From the NCBI GenBank assembly GCA_003973485.1, contig QNXU01000273.1, positions 1 to 34,703 of the forward strand: a stretch of 34,703 nucleotides of DNA. Reading direction: 5' to 3'. The translations under genes were made by a program, and so were the position numbers. Shown one piece after another: positions 15,700-26,572 of this stretch. The DNA is from Bacteroidota bacterium (lineage in GTDB: Bacteria > Bacteroidota > Bacteroidia > Cytophagales > Cyclobacteriaceae). The first letter of the stretch is position 1. Each line of letters starts with the position of its first letter. The notes under the pieces are model-generated. The model made no database searches and was not told where the DNA came from. It saw only the letters and a list, made by a program, of their open reading frames with translations.

Positions 15700-17280
15700 T
15701 TATTCCATCCCTGGTTGCTTAATTTCAAATCCCGTTTTTTCCTTTTCTTCGGCTACCATATTTTTCACATCTTCCAATAATTTTTTGGCATCATAAATAA
15801 TCCCATCTTTAATAGTATATTTCACTCCTCCAGCTCTGATTACTTCATTGTCTTCGGTCAGTTTTATGGCTCCGGTTCCATATAAAGCTTTCAAGTTTTC
15901 CAAGGGATTTTCCTCCACAATTACAAAATCAGCCAGTTTCCCGATTTCTACCGTACCGATTTTGTCTTCCATACCCAAAGCTTCAGCACCATTCAGGGTA
16001 GCAGACATCATAATTTCTAAAGGATGGAAACCAGCTTCTCTCAATAATTCCATTTCACGGATATAAGCAAATCCATACAATTGGAAAATAAAGCCTGAAT
16101 CAGAACCGGTAGTTACTCTCCCTCCTCTATTTTTATATTCATTTACAAAAGTCATCCATAATTGGTAGTTTTTTCTCCAGCTCACTTCTTCCTCTGTTCC
16201 CCAATAATGCCAGTATGAACCATGAGAGATTTTACTCGGCTGATAGAATTCCCAAAGAGAAGGGTAAGTATATTCTTCATGCCATTCTGCTCTGCGAGCT
16301 CGCATTAAATCCCTGCTAGCTTCGTAGATATTGAAAGTTGGGTCAAGAGTAAAATCCAAGGCCAGTAATTCGTTCATCACTTCATTCCATTTATCAGAAT
16401 ATGGAGGTGCAGCTTGCTCCCATAATTTTCCTGCTTCGGAAAAACGATCTTGCTCATTATTGTAATTATAATCTAATTTATAGTGCTGCACAGTTCTGTC
16501 CGTAAATAATGCTTCTGGCAATCCATACCAATGTTCCATGGTAGTTAAGCCTGCTTTTGCAGAGTTTATCACATTCCATCTTGCCACATCCATTTGCGCA
16601 TGATGCATGGCAGACCTTAAACCTAAACTTTTATTTTCCTCTAGAGCTGCTTGCATTATTTCTGGTCTTGCCCCAAAAAATTTGATGCCGTCAGCACCCT
16701 TTTTGGCATTTTCTTGAACCCATTTTCTAGCCATTTCTGGACTGCTAATGGGTTCATCGCTTCCTTGTCCGAATGCGGTATATGCTAAAATTCTTGGGGC
16801 TGTAATTTCATTTTTGGCACTCTTTTCTTTGTGTTCTAATACCCAATCTAAACCATTCCCAGCGGATGGATCACGAATCGTTGTTATTCCATGCCCCATC
16901 CATAATTTGAATACATATTCGGCTGGTGTTCCTTGGGCTTCTCCTCCAATATGCCCATGCATATCCACAAAACCCGGCATCAAATACATACCTGAAGCAT
17001 CTAGTTCTTTTCCGCCCTTTTGTAATTTTGGTCTTTTATCTTCCTTAATTTCTACCCCCGGATAGCCTACGGTTTTGATTTCCACAATTTTATTTTGCTC
17101 AACCACGATATCTACTGGACCAGTGGGTGGCGCTCCATTCCCATTGATCAAGGTTACTCCTCGAATAATCAATTGAGGCCAAGGGCCTTCACCCTCCGTT
17201 CTTTCAGGGGCATCTTTAATTTGTGCCCAAAGTGGCAATTGAATCAATATGATAAATATTGTTAGAATTAGCTTTCTCAT
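15700..17280 (-). CDS. Secreted amidohydrolase family protein
   Basis: A 526-aa metal-dependent amidohydrolase (imidazolonepropionase/prolidase-like branch) with a signal peptide of about 19 residues ending LPLWA. Predicted metal and catalytic residues are H108 and H110 in FVDMHGH, K200 in GIKFFG, H226 or H227 in SAMHHAQ, H250 in MEHWYG and D394 in TGSDSG. The C-terminal part (ALGMEDKIGTVEIGKLADF) is the usual beta-sandwich return. The signal peptide places it in the periplasm or outside the cell, where it probably cleaves a cyclic amide or dipeptide-like substrate that I cannot name. The gene's last codons are duplicated at 15555-15573 together with hairpin repeats. Confidence 0.88.
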   Translation of the reverse strand: MRKLILTIFIILIQLPLWAQIKDAPERTEGEGPWPQLIIRGVTLINGNGAPPTGPVDIVVEQNKIVEIKTVGYPGVEIKEDKRPKLQKGGKELDASGMYLMPGFVDMHGHIGGEAQGTPAEYVFKLWMGHGITTIRDPSAGNGLDWVLEHKEKSAKNEITAPRILAYTAFGQGSDEPISSPEMARKWVQENAKKGADGIKFFGARPEIMQAALEENKSLGLRSAMHHAQMDVARWNVINSAKAGLTTMEHWYGLPEALFTDRTVQHYKLDYNYNNEQDRFSEAGKLWEQAAPPYSDKWNEVMNELLALDFTLDPTFNIYEASRDLMRARRAEWHEEYTYPSLWEFYQPSKISHGSYWHYWGTEEEVSWRKNYQLWMTFVNEYKNRGGRVTTGSDSGFIFQLYGFAYIREMELLREAGFHPLEIMMSATLNGAEALGMEDKIGTVEIGKLADFVIVEENPLENLKALYGTGAIKLTEDNEVIRAGGVKYTIKDGIIYDAKKLLEDVKNMVAEEKEKTGFEIKQPGME

Positions 17281-17383
17281 AATAATCTGTTTTCTGGACT
17301 AGCAATATAAGAAAGTTTGATTTAAAGAAATAAGGCTGTTTTATAAGTGGAAAATTCAAAATTCGTTGACCTTAATTAATAAC

Positions 17384-17404
17384 TTAGTGTAAAACATACA
17401 CTAA
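17384..17404. promoter_or_regulatory. Inverted repeat upstream of the GH97 gene
   Basis: Arms TTAGTGTA and TACACTAA match perfectly around a five-base spacer, some 33 bases before the candidate -7 box at 17437 and in the gap shared with the divergent amidohydrolase gene. The position suits an operator or activator site for sugar-regulated transcription. Confidence 0.45.
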
Positions 17405-17422
17405 TTAATGCTTAGGAAGTGA

Positions 17423-19594
<2,172 letters not shown>

Positions 19595-19600
19595 TTAATC

Positions 19601-20026
19601 TTAAAATAAAATATTTATTGCTTCATCAGGAGTAACCACTTCTGGTGAAGCTTTTACGGGATAATCTTTAATATTTCTAGTTACAAAATAATCGATATTA
19701 TTCATTTCCGCAGTAAAATATAAAATAGCATCTTCCAAATCTTTGAAATCTGATTCTATCGCCTTTTTAATTGCAATTTTATCTGTTTGGCATATTTCAA
19801 AAATCTCATAAAAATTTTGCAGAATCTGCTTTTGTACTTTTAAATTTATTTTTGCTGACTTAATAATGATATACATACTTGTTTGAACGCATGAAATATC
19901 AGTGAATAATTGATATTCATTTAAAACACAATCATTAAGTAACTTTGTTGATTCTGTAGAGAATGTTGGACGCTTTAGATAATGATCAAGTAAGATATTG
20001 GTATCAATAAATAGTTTATTTGCCAT
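19601..20026 (-). CDS. PIN-domain toxin (VapC-like)
   Basis: A 141-aa PIN-domain ribonuclease. The first acidic residue is D8 in LFIDTNILLDHYLKRP; later acidic residues are D96 and D99 in FKDLEDAILYFTA, and the C-terminal motif is FVTRNIKDY with D121. These features and the length match VapC-type toxins that cleave RNA in a magnesium-dependent manner. Its start overlaps the end of the small upstream gene by 11 bp, as expected for a toxin-antitoxin pair. The second half of the motif set (TRNIKDY followed by SPEVVTPDEAI) is typical for the Bacteroidota branch of these proteins. Confidence 0.88.
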   Translation of the reverse strand: MANKLFIDTNILLDHYLKRPTFSTESTKLLNDCVLNEYQLFTDISCVQTSMYIIIKSAKINLKVQKQILQNFYEIFEICQTDKIAIKKAIESDFKDLEDAILYFTAEMNNIDYFVTRNIKDYPVKASPEVVTPDEAINILF

Positions 20027-20252
20027 ACTTCTTTTTTAAATATTCCGTGCGAGCTTCCTCAACTGAAATATCTTCAACTTCAAATCTTAACTTGTTAAAC
20101 TCGTCTAAGGCTAATTTCTTTTTTTTCATCTGAACCTTTTCCTTTATCATATCTGATATTAAATCCGATAAGGTGGTCTTTTGCTTTTCTGCCTGCGATT
20201 GAGCAAATTCAAGTAATTCTCTTTCAATATTTAAAGTCACCCTAGTTGTCAT
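20016..20252 (-). CDS. Antitoxin, DUF6364/RHH-like
   Basis: A 78-aa protein beginning MTTRVTLNIERELLEFAQSQ, a ribbon-helix-helix-like DNA-binding start as found in DUF6364 antitoxins. The C-terminal half (KKKKLALDEFNKLRFEVEDI) is the likely toxin-binding part. It is the first gene of the pair and overlaps the PIN toxin gene by 11 bp. Such antitoxins usually repress their own promoter. The gap 20253-20414 upstream is AT-rich and holds no further gene that I can see. Confidence 0.82.
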   Translation of the reverse strand: MTTRVTLNIERELLEFAQSQAEKQKTTLSDLISDMIKEKVQMKKKKLALDEFNKLRFEVEDISVEEARTEYLKKKYGK

Positions 20253-20414
20253 ATTACCAAATTTCTATTATAAGTATTCTAAATTTTAATAACAAAAATG
20301 CTTGACCTTTGATTCTGATTATCAGCAAATTATATTTTGAATTTGCCTGATGATATTTTTAAGATACGAAATTTATTAATTCTAGCCTATAAATCCGCTT
20401 TGCGATACAGAAAA

Positions 20415-21116
20415 TCAAAAAACAAGCTTCCACCGAAAAGCCCATCTCCACGCTAATTCATAATTTTTGATTTCAGCTAATTTCAAAATTTCCTGCAACT
20501 CCTGTTTAGTGAATGCTCTCCAAACTGAAAGACATGCATCGTTTTGCACCATAGGAGATTTACTAAACAATCTTGTGATCCATTTTATGGAATAATAGGC
20601 AAATGGATGCCTGTGCAAATCATTAATAATCACTTTATCTGATTGCACATTGAACTGCTTCAATAATTTGACTAGATCATTTTGAGGAAAATGATGGAGG
20701 AAAAGTGTACAGCAAATCACATCGAACCTTTTGTTTTTAAAATTTTCAGAAAAAATATTCTCAGCATGAAATGCTATTTCAGGATAGTCGTTGCAATGCT
20801 CCTCTGCATAGGCAATCACATTTGGATTAGCATCAAAACCATGCAATTGCACTTTAATATTTTGGGTTCTACACCATTTAGCAATTTTCAAAAGCATTTC
20901 ACCACTTCCGCACCCTAAATCTGCAAGTTGCCATTCTTTCTGACGATTTGTTTTGAAAATTTTTTTAACTGCTTGTAAAGTAATGGCATTTCCTCCCAAC
21001 CAGTGATTGATAATATCCAATTCTTTTAAAGCCCGATAAAGAGAAGGGCTATCATCAGATAAATCATCCATGATCTCTTCTTCTTCTGAGCGATAGGATA
21101 AATCAACTTTTGTCAT
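20415..21116 (-). CDS. Class I SAM-dependent methyltransferase
   Basis: A 233-aa methyltransferase. Motif I is LADLGCGSGEML (about 64-75), followed by the acidic turn LHGFDANPNVI and motif FDVICCTLFLHHFP. The first 50 residues are helical and typical of natural-product or quinone C/O-methyltransferases in this context. Its start overlaps the stop of the type III polyketide synthase by ATGA, so it very likely methylates the polyketide product or its prenylated derivative. The acceptor atom cannot be decided from the sequence. Confidence 0.88.
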   Translation of the reverse strand: MTKVDLSYRSEEEEIMDDLSDDSPSLYRALKELDIINHWLGGNAITLQAVKKIFKTNRQKEWQLADLGCGSGEMLLKIAKWCRTQNIKVQLHGFDANPNVIAYAEEHCNDYPEIAFHAENIFSENFKNKRFDVICCTLFLHHFPQNDLVKLLKQFNVQSDKVIINDLHRHPFAYYSIKWITRLFSKSPMVQNDACLSVWRAFTKQELQEILKLAEIKNYELAWRWAFRWKLVF

Positions 21117-22201
21117 TTTTCTACACGCTCCAAGAGCATACTTTCCATGGTTAAACCTGGCCCAAAGGCAAAGCTCAAAACTTTATCTTTCGGTTGGATT
21201 TTATCCCACATTTCCTGCAATACAAAAAGCACTGTGGGTGAAGACATATTTCCATATTCTTTCAATACCTTATAGGCAGACTCATTTATTTCTTTCGGTA
21301 AACCAAGCCCTTTTTCTACTGCCTCTAGAATTCTTTTCCCTCCGGGATGAATAGCAAATTGGTTGATGTCTTTTAAGGTCAATTGAAGTTTTTCCATTAG
21401 TTCTTCACCCAATTTAGCAATATTTTGAGCAATTACTTCTGGGACATAACTGCTAAGCTTCATTTCAAAACCTAGATTGCCGATATTCCAGGCCATTTCT
21501 TGCTCAGAATCATTTTCAACCACGCTTTTAAAAGCTTTCATTTCAAGTGCATTCTTTGTTTTTTCGTTACTGACCACAACCGAAGATGCACCATCTCCAA
21601 ATAATGTATTCGCCAGTAAATTATCTTCTGAAAAATCAGACTGAAAATGAATGGTACACAATTCCACACAAACAATCAGTACTTTAGCATCCTTCTCAGA
21701 TCTCGCAATATGATGAGCCGTTTTCAAAGCATTAAATGCTGCAAAACATCCCATGAATTGAATGGAAGTGCGTTCGATATCGGAATTCAATCCAACTTTT
21801 TTAATCAACTGAATATCAAGACCGGGAGCAAACATTCCCGTGCAGCTCACAGTAATGAGATGCGTAAACTCCTCTGCTTTATACTTCTCAAAAACCTTCT
21901 CCAAACTTTTCTGCGCTAAAGGCAAAGCATGTTTTTCAAATAACTGCATTCTGTCTGCAGTATTAGGCAGCGCTTTCCCATTGTTTAATTGGGGATAAAA
22001 TGACCAGTTTTTATCATCTGAAAATTGATAATCAGGAATTACGGTATGTCTTTTTTGAATGCCTGACATCCTAAAAATGGCCTTTAACTTTCGGCTATTT
22101 TCTTCGTTTAACCCCATGGCTTTTTGCATGAAGCCTGCAATGTCATTTTGAGCAATATTAATCTCCGGATTGGCAGGAGAAATCAGGTTGATGTACGGCA
22201 T
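21113..22201 (-). CDS. Type III polyketide synthase
   Basis: A 362-aa chalcone/stilbene-synthase-fold enzyme that extends an acyl-CoA starter with malonyl-CoA. The catalytic triad is visible: C152 in FMGCFAAF, H285 in AIHPGGKR and N318 in GNMSSPT. The GDGASSVVV segment near 203-211 is also standard. No signal peptide; cytosolic. Bacterial relatives make alkylresorcinols, pyrones or phloroglucinol-type compounds, and the starter and number of extensions cannot be deduced here. It forms an operon with the methyltransferase (ATGA overlap) and is divergent by 48 bases from the UbiA gene. Confidence 0.93.
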   Translation of the reverse strand: MPYINLISPANPEINIAQNDIAGFMQKAMGLNEENSRKLKAIFRMSGIQKRHTVIPDYQFSDDKNWSFYPQLNNGKALPNTADRMQLFEKHALPLAQKSLEKVFEKYKAEEFTHLITVSCTGMFAPGLDIQLIKKVGLNSDIERTSIQFMGCFAAFNALKTAHHIARSEKDAKVLIVCVELCTIHFQSDFSEDNLLANTLFGDGASSVVVSNEKTKNALEMKAFKSVVENDSEQEMAWNIGNLGFEMKLSSYVPEVIAQNIAKLGEELMEKLQLTLKDINQFAIHPGGKRILEAVEKGLGLPKEINESAYKVLKEYGNMSSPTVLFVLQEMWDKIQPKDKVLSFAFGPGLTMESMLLERVEK

Positions 22202-22249
22202 AAATTATTCTTGAATGACTATTTTAAGCAAAAATTTTGATAATTGTTC

Positions 22250-23143
22250 ATGAAAAAAGCTATTCATATTATTCGGCATTTAAGGATTCCATTTTCTTTC
22301 TTTTTATTGCCTGTCTATATTTTCGCTTTGGGAATAAGCCCCAACATCGGAGCGGATAGGATTATCTTAACATTCGTGATTTTGCATTTCTTTATATATC
22401 CTGCAAGTAATGCTTATAATTCTTATTTCGATAAAGATGAGGGCAGTATTGGCTTAATCAAAACGCCCCCACCTGTGACCATTGGCTTGTATTATACAAG
22501 TTTGATTTTCGATTTTATTGGAATTGCCTTAGCTTGGCTGATTAGTATGGAATTTGCACTCTTGGTTTTCATTTATGGCTTAGCGTCTAAAGCCTATAGC
22601 CATCCAGGAGTTCGACTTAAAAAATATCCGTGGCTAGGATGGCTAGTAGCTGGATTTTTTCAAGGAGTATTTACTTTCTATATGGCTTATGTAGGCATTA
22701 ATGATTTCGGATGGGAAATTGCCTTGAAATGGAAAGTCATATTGCCGGGTCTATTGACTTCTGCTTTTTTATGGGGCTCCTATCCCATGACCCAAATTTA
22801 TCAACATAAAGAGGACAGCAAAAGAGGGGATAATACACTTTCAATTGTCTTGGGTATCAAAGGAACCTTTTTGTTTACCTTGGTAACTTTTCTTCTCGCC
22901 ACATTAGGATTTGAATACTACTTTCTGAATTATCACCAGGAAAAAATGGGGATTGCCTTTTTACTTATTATGGCCCCTACAGTAATCTATTTTTTGATAT
23001 GGTTTGCATTGGTTCATAGAAATGAAAAATATGCCAGTTTTGGATGGACTATGGGATTAAACTTGATTTCTGCTATATGCCTAAATGCTTTCTTTATTTA
23101 CTTTTTTTTGCAGACAAGCCATTTATATCAGTTGAATTTGTGA
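22250..23143 (+). CDS. UbiA family prenyltransferase
   Basis: A 297-aa polytopic membrane protein of the UbiA family, which attaches isoprenoid chains to aromatic acceptors. The first metal-binding motif reads N57-S-Y-F-D61-K-D63, where classical members have N-D-x-x-D; the second is YQHKEDSKRGDNT with D189 and D194. KAYSHPGVRLKKYPWLG is the usual cytoplasmic loop. I take the ATG at 22250; the frame also has a TTG two codons earlier. Divergent from the type III polyketide synthase operon with only 48 bases between start codons, so a shared regulatory region is likely. The loss of the second residue (D to S) in the first motif is an oddity, but other polar residues are kept. Confidence 0.88.
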   Translation: MKKAIHIIRHLRIPFSFFLLPVYIFALGISPNIGADRIILTFVILHFFIYPASNAYNSYFDKDEGSIGLIKTPPPVTIGLYYTSLIFDFIGIALAWLISMEFALLVFIYGLASKAYSHPGVRLKKYPWLGWLVAGFFQGVFTFYMAYVGINDFGWEIALKWKVILPGLLTSAFLWGSYPMTQIYQHKEDSKRGDNTLSIVLGIKGTFLFTLVTFLLATLGFEYYFLNYHQEKMGIAFLLIMAPTVIYFLIWFALVHRNEKYASFGWTMGLNLISAICLNAFFIYFFLQTSHLYQLNL

Positions 23144-23330
23144 AATTATAGGATGGTATAAAATTGTTCCTCTGTTTCTAATTTGAAAATACGATAAATC
23201 CTAATTGTAAATTGATTCCTATAAATGCTCCCGCTCCTGCTGATGTAAATTCAATACCTGGCTGAATAGCCATATCAAAATTTAAACGCTTCAAGAAATT
23301 ACGTTGCAATCCATAAGACAACATTAAGTC

Positions 23331-23340
23331 GAATATTGCT
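23331..23340. repeat. Target-site duplication, left copy
   Basis: GAATATTGCT directly before the left IS end, identical to 24588-24597. Ten bases fits the ISAs1 family. Confidence 0.95.
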
Positions 23341-24587
23341 CAGGGAAATCGCTTTTAAAGTTTCGCTAAAACAGCGTGTTATAGTGCAATAAAAGCACTA
23401 TATTTGATATATCAAAATAAATGAATTAGGGTTAAAAAAATGCCCTATTCGAACACAGAGAGCCCCAAAAATTTCCAAGTTTTCCACCAACACTTTACAA
23501 CTTTGGAAGAACCCCGCAGAACCAATAAAGGCAGATTCTTTTACCCACTTGAAGAAATATTATTTTTGAGCATTTCCGCAGTTGTCAGCGGATCGGACAG
23601 TTGGACAAGTATCTGCACATTTGGCCAGATAAAACTAGATTGGCTTCGTAAATTCTATCCCTACAAAAACGGAATACCCTCCCATGATGTGCTGGGGAAG
23701 CTTTTTGCAAGACTGGATCATAAAGAATTCGCAAAATGTTTTTCCAGTTGGGTGAACTCCCTCTCCGAGCTCACCGAAGGCGAGGTGGTAGCTGTCGATG
23801 GAAAGACCATCCGCAGGTCGGGTGACGGGGCACTTGGGAAATCACCGTTGCACGTAGTTTCTGCCTATGCCTCGGGCAACAGGGTCTGCCTAGGGCAAGA
23901 AACCGTCAGTGAGAAAAGCAACGAGATTACCGCCATACCCGAACTACTCAAGGTGCTCGACATCAAGGGATGTACTATTACTATAGACGCGATGGGCTGC
24001 CAAAAGAAGATAGCCAAGCAGATAATGGATAATAAAGCCAATTACATACTGATGGTCAAGGACAACCAAAAAGAATTAAAAGAGCAAGTAGAACATATCT
24101 TTACCATAACAGCAGGGACAAGCGACACACAATATGATGTCGGGCATGGTCGGACGGAAATCAGGGTTTGCAAAGTAATTAACGACCTTCGATTTCTTGA
24201 CGTCTCAGAGGAATGGCACGGATTGAAAAGCTTGGTGAAAGTAGAATCTGAACGTTGTGACAAAAAAACAGGTAAAACCTCACATCAAGACAGGTATTAC
24301 ATCAGTTCATTAGATGTAGATGCCGAATACATCAATAATGCCGTTAGGCAGCACTGGGCAATAGAAAACAACCTGCATTGGTCGCTGGATGTGATATTCA
24401 AGGAAGATGAATCCTTGAAAAAGAAGGGGAACTCAGCTTTGAACTATGGGATGATGGCCAAGATGGCATTGATTCTTATAGAAAAAGAAAAAACGCCAAA
24501 AATGTCTAAACCAAGTAAAAGATATCAGGCCGCTTTGGATGATAATTTCAGGGCTAAAATACTCAATTGTTAAAGGCGATTTCCCTG
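23341..24587 (+). mobile_element. ISAs1-family insertion sequence
   Basis: A complete 1247-bp element. The left end starts CAGGGAAATCGCTTTTAA and the right end reads, in reverse complement, CAGGGAAATCGCCTTTAA, giving 17 of 18 matching positions. Exact 10-bp duplications GAATATTGCT flank it, and it carries one intact transposase gene whose stop codon lies inside the right repeat. It splits a putative outer-membrane protein gene. The perfect duplications and intact gene point to recent insertion. The coding part also looks richer in G+C than the surrounding DNA. Confidence 0.96.
23440..24573 (+). CDS. ISAs1-family transposase
   Basis: A 377-aa DDE transposase of the ISAs1 (H-repeat-associated) family. 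Likely catalytic residues are D120 in AVDGKTIRRSGD, D183 in TIDAMGCQKK and E309 in HWAIENNLHW, followed by DVIFKEDES. The N-terminal region (LEEPRRTNKGRFFYPLEEIL) is the family's start region. Full length with no stops, so the element may still move. Encoded wholly inside the IS that interrupts the outer-membrane protein gene. Confidence 0.95.
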   Translation: MPYSNTESPKNFQVFHQHFTTLEEPRRTNKGRFFYPLEEILFLSISAVVSGSDSWTSICTFGQIKLDWLRKFYPYKNGIPSHDVLGKLFARLDHKEFAKCFSSWVNSLSELTEGEVVAVDGKTIRRSGDGALGKSPLHVVSAYASGNRVCLGQETVSEKSNEITAIPELLKVLDIKGCTITIDAMGCQKKIAKQIMDNKANYILMVKDNQKELKEQVEHIFTITAGTSDTQYDVGHGRTEIRVCKVINDLRFLDVSEEWHGLKSLVKVESERCDKKTGKTSHQDRYYISSLDVDAEYINNAVRQHWAIENNLHWSLDVIFKEDESLKKKGNSALNYGMMAKMALILIEKEKTPKMSKPSKRYQAALDDNFRAKILNC

Positions 24588-24597
24588 GAATATTGCT
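24588..24597. repeat. Target-site duplication, right copy
   Basis: GAATATTGCT directly after the right IS end, identical to 23331-23340. Confidence 0.95.
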
Positions 24598-25078
24598 GGG
24601 CCTTTTGGATAATTTTCTGCATTGGTTATGAACAATCCCTCATCATAAAACCTAGCGGCAAAGCCCACATAATTTGCGGAATTATAAGCAGTGTTTTTAT
24701 CAGATGCTGCTCTTTTACTGAGATTATGATAAAACCGCGGTTGCACCATAACTTGTGGGGTTAGAACATAATAGGAACTGACACCATAAGTGGCTTGTGA
24801 AATGCTTCCACCACCATAGTGGCCCAAAAAACCTATTATACTATAAATAGAAAACTCTTTTCTGATTTTCTTTTCGTAAGAAACCCCCAGCAAATTAGGG
24901 TAAAATGTTTCCACCTTTACTAAATTCTCTGCGACTGAAGCAGATTCTCCTTTTATAAGCGCTGCGGGTTTATCTTGAGCATTAATTTGAAAAGAGGCAA
25001 AAAGAATTAGTGCAACTACTAGAATTGAAAATCTTTGCATTTTAAAAGGTTAATTGATTTAATAAATCGGTTCATTTT

Positions 25079-25086
25079 CAAATGTA
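25079..25086 (-). promoter_or_regulatory. Candidate -7 box for the interrupted gene
   Basis: On the minus strand this reads TACATTTG, an exact TAnnTTTG match, 38 bases before the ATG of the outer-membrane-type gene. It would still drive the truncated gene. Confidence 0.4.
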
Positions 25087-25184
25087 AATATGCCAAAAAT
25101 TTAACTTAATTGTTAAGTGGTATTCAAAAAATTAAACTTCTGATTTTCTCTCCGTATACTATAGCATAACGATAAACAAAAATT

Positions 25185-25829
25185 ATGAACATATTAGTAA
25201 TAGGAGCCAACGGAAAAATTGGTCAGAAAATTGTCAATAAAATTCATAGTAACTCACCTCACGATGCCATTGCGATGGTGAGAGAAGAATCGCAGCGAGA
25301 GCAATTCGAGAAGAAAGGCATTAAAACGGTTCTAGGTGATTTGGAAAAAGATTTTAGCCATGCCTATGAAGGAAATAATGCAGTCGTATTTACTGCTGGA
25401 AGTGGTGGCCATACTGGGGATGATAAAACCAAAGCCATTGACCAACAAGGGGCCATCAAAGCTATTGATTTAGCTGTTCAACATAAATATATTCGCTTTA
25501 TGATGGTAAGTGCTTTTGGTGCTGATTTTAATCCTTCTGATTGGCCAGAAAACATGGCTGCATACTATAATGCCAAATCAGCAGCAGATGATTATTTACA
25601 GCAAACAGGCTTGAATTATACCATTTTTAAGCCCGGTTTATTAACCGATGATGAACCAAAAGGAAAGGTTGATTTTGGTGAAAGAACCGATGAAAGAACT
25701 GGTTCAATTCCGCGTTGGGATGTAGCCGATGTGCTAGTGAAAAGTTTGGAAGCCGAAAATACTTATCGAAAATCTTTAGAATTACTTTCTGGGCCTTATA
25801 GAATTGAAGAAGCGATTGAGAACGTCTAA
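25185..25829 (+). CDS. NAD(P)-binding NmrA/SDR-like protein
   Basis: A 214-aa atypical short-chain dehydrogenase/NmrA-like protein. The nucleotide loop is VIGANGKIGQKIV (residues 5-17), and the second strand region has GDLEKDF. The usual active-site pattern Y-x-x-x-K appears as AAYYNAKSAADD, and KPGLL follows as in SDR_a5 proteins. Such proteins are often YwnB/YhfK-like flavin or quinone oxidoreductase relatives of unknown substrate. Stand-alone gene, followed by a terminator shared with convergent recO. Confidence 0.88.
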   Translation: MNILVIGANGKIGQKIVNKIHSNSPHDAIAMVREESQREQFEKKGIKTVLGDLEKDFSHAYEGNNAVVFTAGSGGHTGDDKTKAIDQQGAIKAIDLAVQHKYIRFMMVSAFGADFNPSDWPENMAAYYNAKSAADDYLQQTGLNYTIFKPGLLTDDEPKGKVDFGERTDERTGSIPRWDVADVLVKSLEAENTYRKSLELLSGPYRIEEAIENV

Positions 25830-25838
25830 ATTATTTTC

Positions 25839-25871
25839 AGCTTTTCCAAAGTTTAGAACTTTGGAAAAGCT
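25839..25871. terminator. Bidirectional terminator between NmrA-like gene and recO
   Basis: Perfect 15-base stem with arms AGCTTTTCCAAAGTT and AACTTTGGAAAAGCT and a three-base loop, placed between the convergent stops at 25829 and 25880. The trailing T-run is weak, so efficiency is uncertain. Confidence 0.7.
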
Positions 25872-25879
25872 ATTCTACA

Positions 25880-26569
25880 TTAGCTCAATACTTCATGTAA
25901 AATCCGTAGTGATTTAATTTCTTTGAAAGAATGACTGTGAATTTGGTAAAAATGAATCAATACCTTTAGCAATTGCTGTCTTTGTTCTCCATTGATTTTT
26001 AAATCATAAGTCAAATCATTGGCTAAAAGCTCATCCAATTTCACCAACTCATCTGGCCTCAATTTAAAGGGGTGATAATGTGAGACTTCATCCATAATTT
26101 CCACTGCACCGGATGGTTTGAATCCTAAATAAGTTGTAAGCTGTGCCAAAAACTGTAAATGGAAATTGATGTAGTCTTCTCCTTTCTGGTCGAAATAAAT
26201 AAGGCTATCGTGAATAAAACCAAACATCATGGTATTCTCCTCCTCCTCTCCACGCAAAATATGATTCAGGAATTCTGCTAAAAATATACCAATTGAAGAC
26301 TTAATAATTTCATAAGGAATAGTGTGATAAGGTGGATTCACTTTGATTTCCGACATGCGGTTAATATTACTATTCGCTTTTTTATAAACCACTAAATCGA
26401 GCAAAGTTAAAGGCTGAAAAATTGCCATTTTATGTTTGGCTTTTGCTTTTCGGACACCATTTTCAATATAGGATTGTATGCCGAATTTTTCAGTATAAAC
26501 CTGTATGATGAGAGAGCTTTCACCATATTTTACATGTCCGAGTACTATGCCTTTGGTTTTATGAAGCAT
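25880..26569 (-). CDS. recO: DNA repair protein RecO
   Basis: A 229-aa RecO protein that loads RecA with RecR during recombinational repair. The N-terminal OB-fold is clear (MLHKTKGIVLGHVKYGESSL, YTEKFG, then the RKAKAKH stretch) and a helical C-terminal domain follows. As often in Bacteroidota, the zinc-binding cysteine cluster of some RecO proteins is absent. The ATG lies three bases after the stop of porZ, so the two are co-transcribed, a neighbourhood commonly seen in the phylum. Confidence 0.93.
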   Translation of the reverse strand: MLHKTKGIVLGHVKYGESSLIIQVYTEKFGIQSYIENGVRKAKAKHKMAIFQPLTLLDLVVYKKANSNINRMSEIKVNPPYHTIPYEIIKSSIGIFLAEFLNHILRGEEEENTMMFGFIHDSLIYFDQKGEDYINFHLQFLAQLTTYLGFKPSGAVEIMDEVSHYHPFKLRPDELVKLDELLANDLTYDLKINGEQRQQLLKVLIHFYQIHSHSFKEIKSLRILHEVLS

Positions 26570-26572
26570 AGC

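Larger units (their letters stand above)
23178..25040 (-). pseudogene. Outer-membrane-type protein gene split by an IS element
   Basis: The 5' part (25040 down to 24588) encodes 151 residues with a signal peptide (MQRFSILVVALILFASFQINA) and alternating beta-strand sequence. Reading is interrupted after KGPAIF by the IS element at 23341-24587. Removing the IS and one copy of the 10-bp target duplication lets the frame continue through 23330 to a TAG at 23178-23180, adding 50 residues (DLMLSYGLQRNF ... GINLQLGFIVFSN), and ending with an aromatic-rich beta strand and C-terminal residue pattern as in outer-membrane barrels. The rebuilt protein is 201 aa. As it stands, the truncated product would be 156 aa with five residues from the IS. 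No family named. Confidence 0.9.

Noticed and set aside
15540-15720. CRISPR-like repeats near the amidohydrolase gene end
   Set aside because: Copies are inverted hairpins in unlike spacing, only three in number, with no cas genes; this is not an array.
19595-19600. Terminator between GH97 and the PIN toxin gene
   Set aside because: The convergent stops are six bases apart and no stem with a T-run can be built there.
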